Below, piece by piece: positions 55,596 to 64,000 of a DNA stretch of 64,000 nucleotides. The first letter of the stretch is position 1. The number at the start of each line of letters is the position of its first letter. The stretch is from Chalara sp. BL73 (lineage: Eukaryota; Ascomycota; Leotiomycetes; Helotiales), in assembly GCA_918026815.1 (NCBI GenBank), contig CAKJVC010000171.1, positions 124,001-188,000 of the forward strand, given 5' to 3'. The notes beneath the pieces were generated by a model. The model was not told the origin of the DNA and did no database searches. It worked only from the letters and a program-made list of their open reading frames with translations. Made by a program: the position numbers and the translations under genes.

Positions 55596-57407
55596 ATGCC
55601 TCGACCAAAAATATCAAAAATCGCGTCTTCTGCTATCGCCAGACGTGGTCGCAGTAGGTCGAGGAACGAAGCGCACGCAGTAGAAAGTAGCCAAGAAGCT
55701 CCTAAGAACCAGAAAAACGATTTGTATGATATCGACGACCCAGAAGAAGGAGCTGTCGTAAGTGCGCGACGTGTCAGGAAGAGCACTGGCAAGGCAAAGG
55801 CACTCGAGTTCGATGAGGAAAGTCATGGAGCGGGACAAGCCAATCGCGACTCAGAAGTTGAGACTAGGCAGGGACATAATATAAATGATTCTTCGAAGAG
55901 GATACCTAGTGAAGACAGTTTACTAGGAGATATTGATCTCGAGTCAAGCAGCCCATCAATCGAAGTTGGACGCAGGGACAGAACCACAACTACCGTGGAG
56001 AACTCTCTGTTAGCTATTGGAAACTTCAAGAGACGACCTCGCGAAGGCAGCATTCTCGGTCGTGGAGCTACCCGTGCTCGTTCTAGTAGTGTGGAATCCA
56101 ACTTGGCGGAGAATAGTGGACTTACAAGTGTGGGAAGAAAGAATAGCTCTGTGTTAGTAACTGGCAATTACAAGAGGCGTCAGAGAGAACCGAGCGTTTT
56201 GGGACGTAACGCTGGGCAAACGAGAGAAAGTAGTATGGGATTAGATATGGATGTAGGTACGCCAATTGTAGGCTCAGCTTTGAAAATAGGGAACTTCAAG
56301 CGCAGGGCACGGGAGCCAAGTATCCTGGGAACTGCCCAAAAGAAACAGAGCCAACGGGTATTATATGATGACGATGACGATGACTTTAATCCTGAGGACG
56401 AGTCCACACCTCTTAACCTCTCGAAGACGAGGGCTGTAACTTCTTCGTCCGGCCCATCGTCGACAAATTCTCGGAAGCGGAAGCTCTCAGCGGTACAAGT
56501 TCCTCAATCGCAAACACGAAGCTTAAGTGAATCATTGCGATCAGATTTATACCTTGGCGAAGACATTGTGCCAGCATCTGGAGGTTCTAACGATGAAGCA
56601 GTAGAAGAGGATGAGCAAGCAGACCTACGTTCTCCTTCGCCGGAACTCTGTATGCCTTCCATCGAAGCCCGATCTGTCACCCCAGAACCATTGAGCTCTA
56701 CGATGGCGCCTCCTCTAAGCAGCAGTCCAAGGTTACCAGACTCCCCAATTCCACCATCGGTCCAGACACAACCAATGCAACGGCCTCAATCACGTGGAAG
56801 AAGACAGTTACGAAGTAGAACACCGCTTTCACTGGATCAGGAATCACCGCCGTCCTCTCCACCGTCCCTCACGCACTCTCCCAATCGCCCAGTTCGACCA
56901 GCCGCAAGGACTAGAACCAAGAAGCAGCCACAGCCAGCTGCCACTCTCTCGACCGCAGAACTCCAGGCTCTACTACCTCGCCGACGAAGACGGGTAAGAG
57001 GTGAATTCGAGATACCTAGTTCGGAAGAAGTCGACGTCTCAGGCCTAGGATCAGACGAAGACGAGCTCACACACTCCACTATCCGTGTTGGGGTTCCTCG
57101 ACGTAGCGTTCCCCCACCCACTACAAAAACTAAAGCGGCATCAAAATCCAAAACAAAACCTGGAGCGAAGGTCACCTATGCCGCAAGGCGGCAAACTACA
57201 TCAGACAAGGAGAATGAAGACTATGATCCCGATGATAGTCTAGCGCCAGTGCGAGATAATGATGAGTCCGAAAATAGCCAGGAGTTGGAGAAACGCGTGG
57301 GTAGGGAGTTGAAGAGGGCAGCAAGGAAGTTCGCAGAGGTCGATAAGTGGGAGATGGAGTTTGAGGATATTACTGCTAGTAGTAGCTCTCCTAAGGATGC
57401 GCGATAA
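55596..57407 (+). CDS. Basic nuclear-type protein with three GNFKRR-REPSILG repeats
   Basis: A single exon of 603 codons with a predominantly disordered Ser/Arg/Glu/Pro composition. The N-terminus MPRPKISKIASSAIARRGRS is basic. Three copies of a motif of about 17 residues occur near residues 138, 186 and 229: IGNFKRRPREGSILGRG, TGNYKRRQREPSVLGRN and IGNFKRRAREPSILG. An acidic patch YDDDDDDF follows near residue 260, then several SPSP and RTPLS phosphosite-like stretches, and a C-terminal element, LKRAARKFAEVDKWEMEFE, likely a helix. Repeated short basic-hydrophobic peptides plus phosphosites suggest a nuclear or chromosome-bound scaffold that binds a multivalent partner; that is an inference. 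I do not recognise a named family with confidence. Confidence 0.75.
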   Translation: MPRPKISKIASSAIARRGRSRSRNEAHAVESSQEAPKNQKNDLYDIDDPEEGAVVSARRVRKSTGKAKALEFDEESHGAGQANRDSEVETRQGHNINDSSKRIPSEDSLLGDIDLESSSPSIEVGRRDRTTTTVENSLLAIGNFKRRPREGSILGRGATRARSSSVESNLAENSGLTSVGRKNSSVLVTGNYKRRQREPSVLGRNAGQTRESSMGLDMDVGTPIVGSALKIGNFKRRAREPSILGTAQKKQSQRVLYDDDDDDFNPEDESTPLNLSKTRAVTSSSGPSSTNSRKRKLSAVQVPQSQTRSLSESLRSDLYLGEDIVPASGGSNDEAVEEDEQADLRSPSPELCMPSIEARSVTPEPLSSTMAPPLSSSPRLPDSPIPPSVQTQPMQRPQSRGRRQLRSRTPLSLDQESPPSSPPSLTHSPNRPVRPAARTRTKKQPQPAATLSTAELQALLPRRRRRVRGEFEIPSSEEVDVSGLGSDEDELTHSTIRVGVPRRSVPPPTTKTKAASKSKTKPGAKVTYAARRQTTSDKENEDYDPDDSLAPVRDNDESENSQELEKRVGRELKRAARKFAEVDKWEMEFEDITASSSSPKDAR

Positions 57408-57939
57408 TGGTTCTTTGGTTGTAGTTGTTTGTGGCTAAGCATGTGGCTTCACTCCTCCGAGAGCGCAAGGAGTTATGGGTTATGGCAGGATACGCATTTT
57501 TGCTCGTATTGAGACGGTCTGGATTGGGCGTCCGCTGGGGCATAACATTGTATTAGCTGAGATACGCCTGAGCAATGGACGAGATGAAATAAAGCTTTGT
57601 TTCAGGACCTTGACAAGAGCAGACTTTTAAAATATTAAGCCGCCGTCGTAGTTTTTCTCTCAACCAGCCCTCGTAAGCCCGCAAGCTGCTTAGCAAGACA
57701 TTAGTTAAAGACCAACTCGACAAACAAGGATTCCTTTATTAACCGCCATAGTACGTGAACTCTCCTTGCCATATATTTATTCATTAGGATATCAAGTTAG
57801 TCATGCCGACCACATCTCCTATGATACAAGCTTTACCATGCATATCAAGCTCGCCTGCAGAAACCAAATGTTTTGCTTTTAAAGGCCCCTTCAAACGCCA
57901 TCCCATGCAACGCCTCTTCATTCATTCATCACCTTCGCG
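57408..57939. other. Convergent intergenic region
   Basis: 532 bp between two converging stop codons. It should contain both 3' ends. No gene is seen. Confidence 0.5.
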
Positions 57940-58887
57940 TCATTGCACCTCCCCATCCTGACCATCCTCCTTCATCTCCTCATCACCCCCGGCCAACACC
58001 TTAGTCTTAGGCACATACCCCTCAGGTGGCTCCCTGCCCGGCGTCTCAGCTACAACCTCCCCCTTCGAATCCACGAACTCAAAATTATACCTCGATAGAA
58101 GATGAGGGATGGCGGAGAGCTGGGGGCCATAGCGTGCTGTGTTGTCATACAGTTCAAAGAGAGGGACGGCGAGGAGTTTCATGTTCTTTGGGACGCTGAG
58201 GACCTCTGTTTTGTAGCATGTTAATTTGACCCTTTTCGTTGAGGATGGGAGATGGGACGAGGAGAGAGGGACGTACTTTGTCTAGGCAATTGGATGAAGT
58301 ATAATTTCTTGCACTCCTTCGGCCGCGTGACATGCACCGGGATAAACGGATACATGAACGTCTCAAAATTCGGCCTCCACCACTGCGCCAATGTATCCGC
58401 AATCTCCCAATCCTCATTGACGCCCTCCCCGCTAAACTGGCTGCCCACTGGCGCCAACCGCTCATTCAACCGCTCCTTGAATCCACTGATCTCCTCATCT
58501 TCCGGCTTGAGATAGTCGCCTGGCAGCTTGAAGAAGGCGTTGGCGATCTGTAGCATGAGAATGTGTGGGTGGTTGTGCTCATGGCAGACTAGGATGCCTT
58601 CGCAGGTACGTCGCATGCCATGCGCTTCATAGTGTTCTTGAAGACGCTGCAGACGCGCGAGAACGGATGGGTCTTCTTCTGGCTGTGTCTCCTTGGTGCC
58701 GAATGTGTAGTTTGAGAGAGGGTAGAGGCGGATCGTTTTTGGCTGGTTGCCATTGAAGGACTTTGGGAGGATGGGAGGGTATGACTGCTTGTTGTTAGGT
58801 TTTGTGTATCTTCCGTGGCATTGATTGGGTGAAGCTTGGGTGGCATGCACTTACGGTTTGCAGCGCGGTCGAAGTTATGGTCGACAT
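57940..58887 (-). CDS. Cleavage factor Im 25-kDa subunit (NUDT21/CPSF5)
   Basis: Exon 1 (58855-58887) encodes 11 residues, MSTITSTALQT. Exon 2 runs 58277 to 58784 (or 58787) and exon 3 is 57940-58205; introns are about 70 bp each. The product is about 268 aa. It is the Nudix-fold RNA-binding subunit of pre-mRNA cleavage factor I, which selects poly(A) sites through UGUA. Recognisable blocks are RLYPLSNYTFGTKE, HEHNHPHILMLQ, FFKLPGDYLKPEDEE, WWRPNFETFMYPFIPVHVTRPKE, KLYFIQLP and MKLLAVPLFELYDN. As in animal CFIm25, the Nudix box lacks the catalytic glutamates, so it binds RNA without hydrolysis. The C-terminus extends beyond the animal protein by an acidic tail. The intron 2 acceptor could be AAG or CAG, which changes one residue. 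Confidence 0.9.
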
Positions 58888-59492
58888 GATTGCTGTGTGG
58901 TGGAGTTGTTCTCAAAGCTATCACGTCTTGTGGTGGTGGCTTGAGCTTGAGATGTGAAGCTCAATTGTGCAAAGTCTTGGCGGTGAAGCTGCTTCAAAGT
59001 TCAAAAATTCTGGCTCGGTTGTTCAGCCTCGGGGGCTGTCTTTATTGGCAAACATCGATTAAATTCAGTTCATAATTTCTCATGTGGATGACAGTCTACA
59101 TTTCTCAGGGTTTTTGTAATTCAATTAAAATATGTAGCACTGATTGAAATTCTATGCCAGCAATGGGATAGAATAAACGCTATTTTGAGCCCAACACACT
59201 CGAAGTTATTCTAGTCTAACCATGACGATGGTTTAAAGTTCTGCGATATAGCGATCCTCTAATAATTTATAGTTTATCATAAAATCTGACAACCCAGTAT
59301 TGACAATGCGTAGCTAATTGACGCGTCTTTACGACGGACAAATACTTTAATATGGACCAGTGTCAACCTCTTGAACATTCTTTCAATATTTTAACGTGAT
59401 GACGGTGCCTGGCCACAAATCACAATAAGGCTTCGATTCTTGACAGCTAATATCGTATATACAGTTCCTCAGCTCCACTCAATTAAAGATCT
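58888..59492. promoter_or_regulatory. Promoter of CFIm25 gene and 3' region of NDUFS6 gene
   Basis: 605 bp between two minus-strand genes. AT-rich in 59080-59400. No coding sequence is seen. Confidence 0.45.
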
Positions 59493-60242
59493 CTACCTTT
59501 GCCCGAGCGCTTCATTTGTGATACGTTGTGACTCAGGGACTTCAACCGCGTCTCCAGCGGGTGACAGTGGGTACTGGAGTGATTCTGCTGGGAGAGATTC
59601 AAGGTGTGCGCGGTGATGTTCGTATGCCTATGCATAATTAGCCTCGAGCTCCTTATACATATCCTTCCCCAAGCGACTTACATAAGGTAGACCGCAATAC
59701 TCGCATGGGCAGATTTGGGGCTTATCAACGTTGATGAAGATTTTAGGATGGCCCAATGGTCCCCCACCGCCGTCGCATTCCGCAAAACGTTTGTGAGTCC
59801 ATCGAACAGGTTGCTTGTGACTCAGCTCAATGGCAGCTTGAGGCGCTGGCTAAACATAGTGTCAGTAATAGTTCACAAGCGGGGACACTCTCCGCGATGT
59901 ATAGCAACACACTTGAAATTCCATAACCGTCTGCTCAAATCTCGGTCCCGACATAGCCTTAGGTCTTGGGTTCTGACTTCGAGACCAGATAGCAAATCTG
60001 TTTGGTGCCTGGGAGGTCCTCAATTTCTCTCCCTTCTGCACGCTCTCTTGCAGCTCCTTCGTCTCATGCAGTGAGTCTGTGGAAATCTCGTTGGTCTTCG
60101 AAACATTAGGGACCTCTTTCGGCTTGTCTGGAGTGTTGATCTCCTGTTTATCGTTCGTAGAGAAGGCGTAGCATCTTCTCGAGGCTGCGTGAGCACTTCG
60201 TGACACCTGCAGAATACCTCTTGACCTCGCAGTGGATAGCAT
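59493..60242 (-). CDS. NADH:ubiquinone oxidoreductase 13-kDa-A subunit (NDUFS6 type)
   Basis: Three exons, 59913-60242, 59682-59849 and 59493-59627, with phase-0 introns of 63 and 54 bp, encode 210 aa. A basic, Ser-rich presequence, MLSTARSRGILQVSRSAHA, is a typical mitochondrial import signal. The conserved C-terminal part has the zf-CHCC element (PF10276): GHPKIFINVDKPQ, then CPCEYCG, in which one His and three Cys bind zinc. Other conserved blocks are HKQPVRWTHKRFAECDGG and LPYAYEHH, the latter completed by intron 2 splicing. It is an accessory subunit of complex I needed for late assembly of the peripheral arm. The middle region is an extended hydrophilic insert usual in fungal versions. 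The start lies 212 bp from that of MPP6 on the other strand. Confidence 0.92.
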
Positions 60243-60454
60243 CTTGTGTTGCTGTGATCCAATCGCAGTTCGTTCGAATTAATCAAAGGGTTGTTGTTGC
60301 GCCGACTTGAAGCTTGAAGTCAAAAAGTGGGGCGCGCGGCTGCAACGCCAAAATCTTCCGAAGCTAGATAAGAAGTAAATAGTTGCGTCGATCCAGCGTC
60401 CTCTTCACTTCATAGACACTACATTGAATAGTTTTACGTTCGATACTTGTCAAG
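60243..60454. promoter_or_regulatory. Short bidirectional promoter of NDUFS6 and MPP6 genes
   Basis: Only 212 bp separate the two divergent start codons, so both transcripts must start in or very near this stretch. It includes a GC-rich core (GGGGCGCGCGG near 60330) and no TATA box, as in housekeeping promoters. Confidence 0.6.
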
Positions 60455-61602
60455 ATGTCGACGCCGCAGGCAGTGCGCACAGGCGCTGCGCCAAAAGCCA
60501 TGTCGTCGAGACTTCTTACAATGAAATTTATGCAAAGAGCTGCTGTAAGTACAAATTGTTTTCGTCCCATATAGTGTGGCGCTTCAGGTTAGCTGACATA
60601 TTTCTAGGCCTCGCCCTCTACCGCCTCATCATCACCTTCTACTCCAGACGAACCTTCTCCCAAACGCCGAAAGAGAAATACCGATTCACCGTCAACACCG
60701 AGCTTCAATGTTAATGAGCTGGCAAACCAAAGAGCAGTGGATCGTGCGCTGGCCGAGGAAGATGCAAAAAGACAGGCAGCATTAGAGAGACAAGCTGCTG
60801 AAGCAGGAGACACCCGATGGGTTCTGAGCTTTGAGGACCAACAAGCCGCCGATTCGGCTGCGCGACCGTTGTCTCTTCGTGTGGTATCTACTGGCTATGC
60901 TGGTCTCGATGTCAGAACGCCAATGCAAATTAGGAAGAGAGATACCGAGGAGGATTCATCGTCCGAAGAACAACCCGTCATAGTGGGACGACGAAGCTTT
61001 GGGAAGTTTAACAGAAAAGTAGAGGTATGTGGATATGTTATTCTATAGGTAGAACACAGTTTCTGGGTGTTGTATGGGTTTAGGCTCCTCGAGGAACCAT
61101 TACGCTATAATGAGGGCAGCACGGTGGCAATCGCTGGACGTAAGATTGGGCAGGAGATGGGGCTTAGCTAACATTCATATAGAAGCAGCTAGATCCCACC
61201 ATAGATACTTCATCCGAGGATGATGCTGAGGACGTCTCAGAAAGCGCCGAATCAAACGACTCTGAAAGTGAGGACGATGATAGTGACGACCCAGCTGCAG
61301 AGTTAATCCGAGCCACGCGAGCAGAAGCAGCCTTAGCGGCAAAAGAAGAACAGAAAAGGAAAAAGAAATCGGAGAAGAAGAAGACAGCACAGCTAGCCAA
61401 AGATAGGAAGAAAAAAGAGGTGAACTTGAATGGACTGACTTCGTTGAGTGGCCGGGGAGTGCCAACTATAGAATGCTTCAACTGTGGTGGTCCTCATAAG
61501 AAACAGGACTGTCCAAAGGGTAGCAGGAAGAGAGCACCGCCAGATGGACAAGGTGGGAACTTCACCAAAAAATCCCGTATAACGAGGGGTATGGGCTATT
61601 AA
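60455..61602 (+). CDS. MPP6-family nuclear exosome cofactor with C-terminal zinc knuckle
   Basis: Three exons, 60455-60544, 60608-61024 and 61183-61602, with phase-0 introns of 63 and 158 bp, encode 308 aa. The N-terminal MSSRLLTMKFMQRAA (residues 16-30) is the core MPP6 motif that docks the Rrp6/Mtr4 side of the nuclear exosome; a second MPP6 feature is the EDTRWVLSF-like block DTRWVLSFEDQ. Around residue 153 is VIVGRRSFGKFNRKVE, also typical of the family. An acidic Ser/Asp/Glu stretch and a Lys-rich helix follow, then a CCHC zinc knuckle, CFNCGGPHKKQDCP, near residue 265, and a basic end. The protein would help the exosome process and degrade nuclear RNA. The zinc knuckle is not part of human or yeast MPP6 and should add RNA contact. 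Confidence 0.85.
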
Positions 61603-62664
61603 TGATTCATGAAACGTATTTTGTTTGTTAAGCAGATACCAGGACAGTACATAGAACGGGCGGTATAGAAGAGGTGAGCATTGAGCTTATCTGACAGTTA
61701 CGCATGGCAAATACTGGATATTATACCAGACACCACGTATACATTCCAAGCAGTATGCTACTGCTTGTTCTCATTGCAGTAAATGAAACCGAAATCTTCA
61801 CACGCTATTGATTTAACAGATTTGTTCATGTCGGGCACGCTTAACGTGTTGTAAAGTAATCTGCGGATTGACTTGTGTCCCCAAACCTCAGTGTTATGAG
61901 CAAATGAAGAGGTTTTGACCCTTTATCATCGCAACTATCTTAGTTTCCTTATTTAAGATATGGAAGAATTGTGTCTTGTTCCATCTTACTTGCTTGGAAG
62001 CATCATCAAGCAGCCGTTCATAGAAGAATACGAGCCATGTCCTTTGGCCACTATTACTAAAAGGAGAGCGAGATCAAATTTCATATATGCACAATACCCA
62101 AATTAAAAGCTCACTTTCACACTGTGGATAAGTGAAGGTTGATGAGGAGTTGCAAACCCTCAAGAACGTATCCAGATCATGCGAGCCGTCCACCGAATCG
62201 CACTCAGGATCCTCTCAATATGCGCAACAGCCCTGGAGGTGGGGACTCTCTACAGTCTACACTTAGTCAATTAAACTATTACACTCACCTTACCAACAAG
62301 GACGCTCATCGCAGTGGCAGCGGACACTTGGCGAAACAGACCTGGCTGCTGCTCTGCATCCTCCTCCTCAGCACATCCGCTATTTCAACCCGAGCAGGGC
62401 TCTTACTCCGCGCATCGTACGCGCGATCGATCAGAGCAGCGAACCGCCTCACCATGCTAAATACAGTCTTCATGATCGCCCTGGAGCTGGCGGTTTTTAT
62501 TACCTAGACTGTGATCGCGATTCCATATTGGATGGGTTGGGCAGGGAACAATCTCTGGGGATGGGCGTGCTCACCACTCGCGTTGTGTATATAACCTGAT
62601 TTTGAGGGGATCTTAAATTTCAAGGGTTTATGCAAGAAGCGGGTTAGTTTCCTCTCTAAAATGC

Positions 62665-62696
62665 TTCTGCAATTCTGCAATTCTGCAATTCTGCAA
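62665..62696 (+). repeat. (TTCTGCAA)4 tandem repeat
   Basis: Four perfect 8-bp units. The unit length is not a multiple of three, so changes in number would shift any frame that crosses it. Confidence 0.85.
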
Positions 62697-63118
62697 TTGG
62701 GAACGGTTCAGAGGAGGGCGACGTCTCACGCTAAGAGGCTAACCGGGGCGGTATTTCATGTGAAAGAGGAGACAATTTACCAGAGCTGCAGGAAAAGGCT
62801 GGGGAAGAGTACAGATGAGGATTCAAGAGATGCAGAAGAGGCTTTGACGTTCTCCGCTCACGAATATACTTAATCTGCTAGGGCATGAGACAGTAGTCCA
62901 ACATCCTTCTTTCACTTCCATGACATACAGATACATATTCTAGACGCTTTTTGGAAAATGGAGATGAAACGAACTTAATTTGCGAGCTTATTCTAGAGAT
63001 TAGTGTATATCCCAATGGCAGTTTCTAGTGGATCTGCTAAATTAGTTAGCTATATTGGACATGAGAATATCACCAATCTTGCCACTCTCGTAGGGAACGT
63101 TGTTTGTCTTCTAACTAG

Positions 63119-63364
63119 CTAACTATCAGTGGAAGACATTTTGACTTTGGGGAAAGTGATTTGGCGTTCGTATTCCATTTCAGGGTAAATTCTTGGTAGC
63201 TTCTCGCCTCTTTCAGGGGTTAATCTGGGAACGTGGGCTATGCCTCCGTCCTCCTCCAATTGGGACGGGAATTGGGCTCTATCTCGGTATATTTGAGCCA
63301 CAAGGCAGAGAGCATAGTTTCGGTGGGGGAGCATTGTGAGGGTGGGAAGTTGGTTTCTGTACAT
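63119..63364 (-). CDS. Hypothetical protein fragment, 81 aa
   Basis: The frame MYRNQLPTLTMLPHRNYAL continues AQIYRDRAQFPSQLEEDGG and ends in TFPKVKMSSTDS. Its composition is protein-like with no low complexity. The first ATG lies next to a TGTACAG sequence that could be a splice acceptor, so this may be the last exon of a gene whose start lies to the right, near or beyond the window edge. No family is recognised. Confidence 0.3.
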   Translation of the reverse strand: MYRNQLPTLTMLPHRNYALCLVAQIYRDRAQFPSQLEEDGGIAHVPRLTPERGEKLPRIYPEMEYERQITFPKVKMSSTDS

Positions 63365-64000
63365 GTGATAAAGGATTGTACAGTTTATCTGGAATTCTAG
63401 ATACTAGTCTCAAATAGGATAGACCAAAAAGCTAGCAGGCTTTTTTGTGTGGGGCATCTTTTACCGACTCCTCCGCGAGTTCCGATAAAACCTCTCATTC
63501 CTCAACATTCCAAGTTCTCCTTTATTTGCTAAATCGTACTCATAATAGAGCCACAAAAGCTTTGCTCACTTTCCACACGATATGGACCTACTCTAGCGGG
63601 ACTGCAGTTGTCGAATTGGACTGAAAAGTTCGAAGGGCAAAATATCTATCGCAGAATAAATGCCCCATATACACTACAATAAATTACTATCATAGAATCA
63701 CGACCCGAAGAGGTCCAATTAGCAACTTTTGGTCCCGAAGCGAAGTCCAAATAGAAGCACGAGATCTATCCGAGACGCTGAATCACTCCGAATCCTGTTA
63801 CTGGCATGCAGATTCTATATTTCCAAGACGGGGGGGGTTTCCATTTTCTTGTTCTGGAGGCTACTAGTTAGAACAGAACGAGGTAATCGATCAATTTGCA
63901 TATGTATATATGCCCTCGGGCAATCAATCATATACTTAAATTTCAGTAAAGTAAAAATTTGGATAAAAGAGGCAGAGTATAAGATGAAGCATGTCTGGTA

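Larger units (their letters stand above)
61603..64000. other. Terminal gene-poor stretch with weak frames
   Basis: The first 200 bp hold the 3' end of the MPP6 gene. The region 62290-62510 is GC-richer and open in two overlapping frames, with a hydrophobic stretch in one of them, but neither has a motif I know. The frame 63119-63364 is listed separately. The right edge is cut by the window. Confidence 0.35.

Noticed and set aside
56837..57175. 112-codon minus-strand frame
   Set aside because: Antisense shadow of the 603-aa repeat protein gene.
1..64000. CRISPR arrays, bacterial operons or ribosome binding sites
   Set aside because: The genes are intron-containing and eukaryotic; no regularly spaced identical repeats with unique spacers were seen.
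1..64000. Starship-type giant element or secondary-metabolite cluster
   Set aside because: No tyrosine-recombinase captain, polyketide synthase, NRPS or terpene synthase is visible; the SDR, lipase and peroxidase are isolated genes.

Overview
This window looks like nuclear DNA of a filamentous ascomycete (Pezizomycotina, plausibly Leotiomycetes). The genes carry short GT-AG introns of about 45-160 bp. Several products are typical of this group: a HET-domain protein, a Clr5-domain protein, a PTH11/SAT4-like rhodopsin-fold membrane protein, a SUR7/PalI-like protein and an MPP6 homologue. No organism name can be read from the sequence, and all exon structures were worked out by eye.

Layout. From 0.6 to 4.8 kb there are a SUR7/PalI-like membrane protein gene (minus) and a HET-domain gene (plus). 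From 5.2 to 20.5 kb the DNA is gene-poor and decayed, and it holds five copies (A-E) of a small single-membrane-span gene family. From 20.6 to 34.3 kb is a conserved block: a Prr-like protein kinase, a MYND zinc-finger protein, a cytochrome-c-peroxidase-type haem peroxidase, a short-chain dehydrogenase, a rhodopsin-fold membrane protein and an unrecognised 279-aa protein. From 34.3 to 50.5 kb is a second gene-poor region, with copies F, G and H of the small family, a possible solo LTR, decayed Est1-type domain relics, local repeats and a poly(A) tract. From 50.5 to 61.6 kb is dense housekeeping DNA: a class 3 lipase, a Clr5 protein, a 603-aa protein with three internal repeats, CFIm25 (NUDT21), the complex I subunit NDUFS6 and the exosome cofactor MPP6. 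The last 2.4 kb has only weak coding signal.

The most interesting observation is the small family. At eight places (near 5.4, 7.9, 8.8, 17.5, 19.2, 37.5, 47.3 and 49.3 kb) the same architecture recurs. Exon 1 consists only of ATG plus one base. A 52-84 bp phase-1 intron follows. Exon 2 encodes one membrane span preceded by a short motif of the type SSSDxIALSxG and followed by basic residues. A second phase-1 intron then leads to a tail exon. Two tail types occur: copies A, B and E share a DLE...MM-EE...RR-W tail, and copies F, G and H share an amphipathic D-A-L-D-A-F-S-R-L-L-type helix. Copies E, F and G are readable end to end. C needs a GC-AG intron. A, B, D and H are disrupted. I do not recognise the family from any named domain, and its function is unknown.

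How the genes relate. The housekeeping genes are not functionally linked except by position: NDUFS6/MPP6 and lipase/Clr5 are divergent pairs that must share an intergenic control region. The gene-poor regions combine fast-evolving allorecognition-type genes, the small membrane family and transposon-like debris, as expected of an accessory compartment.
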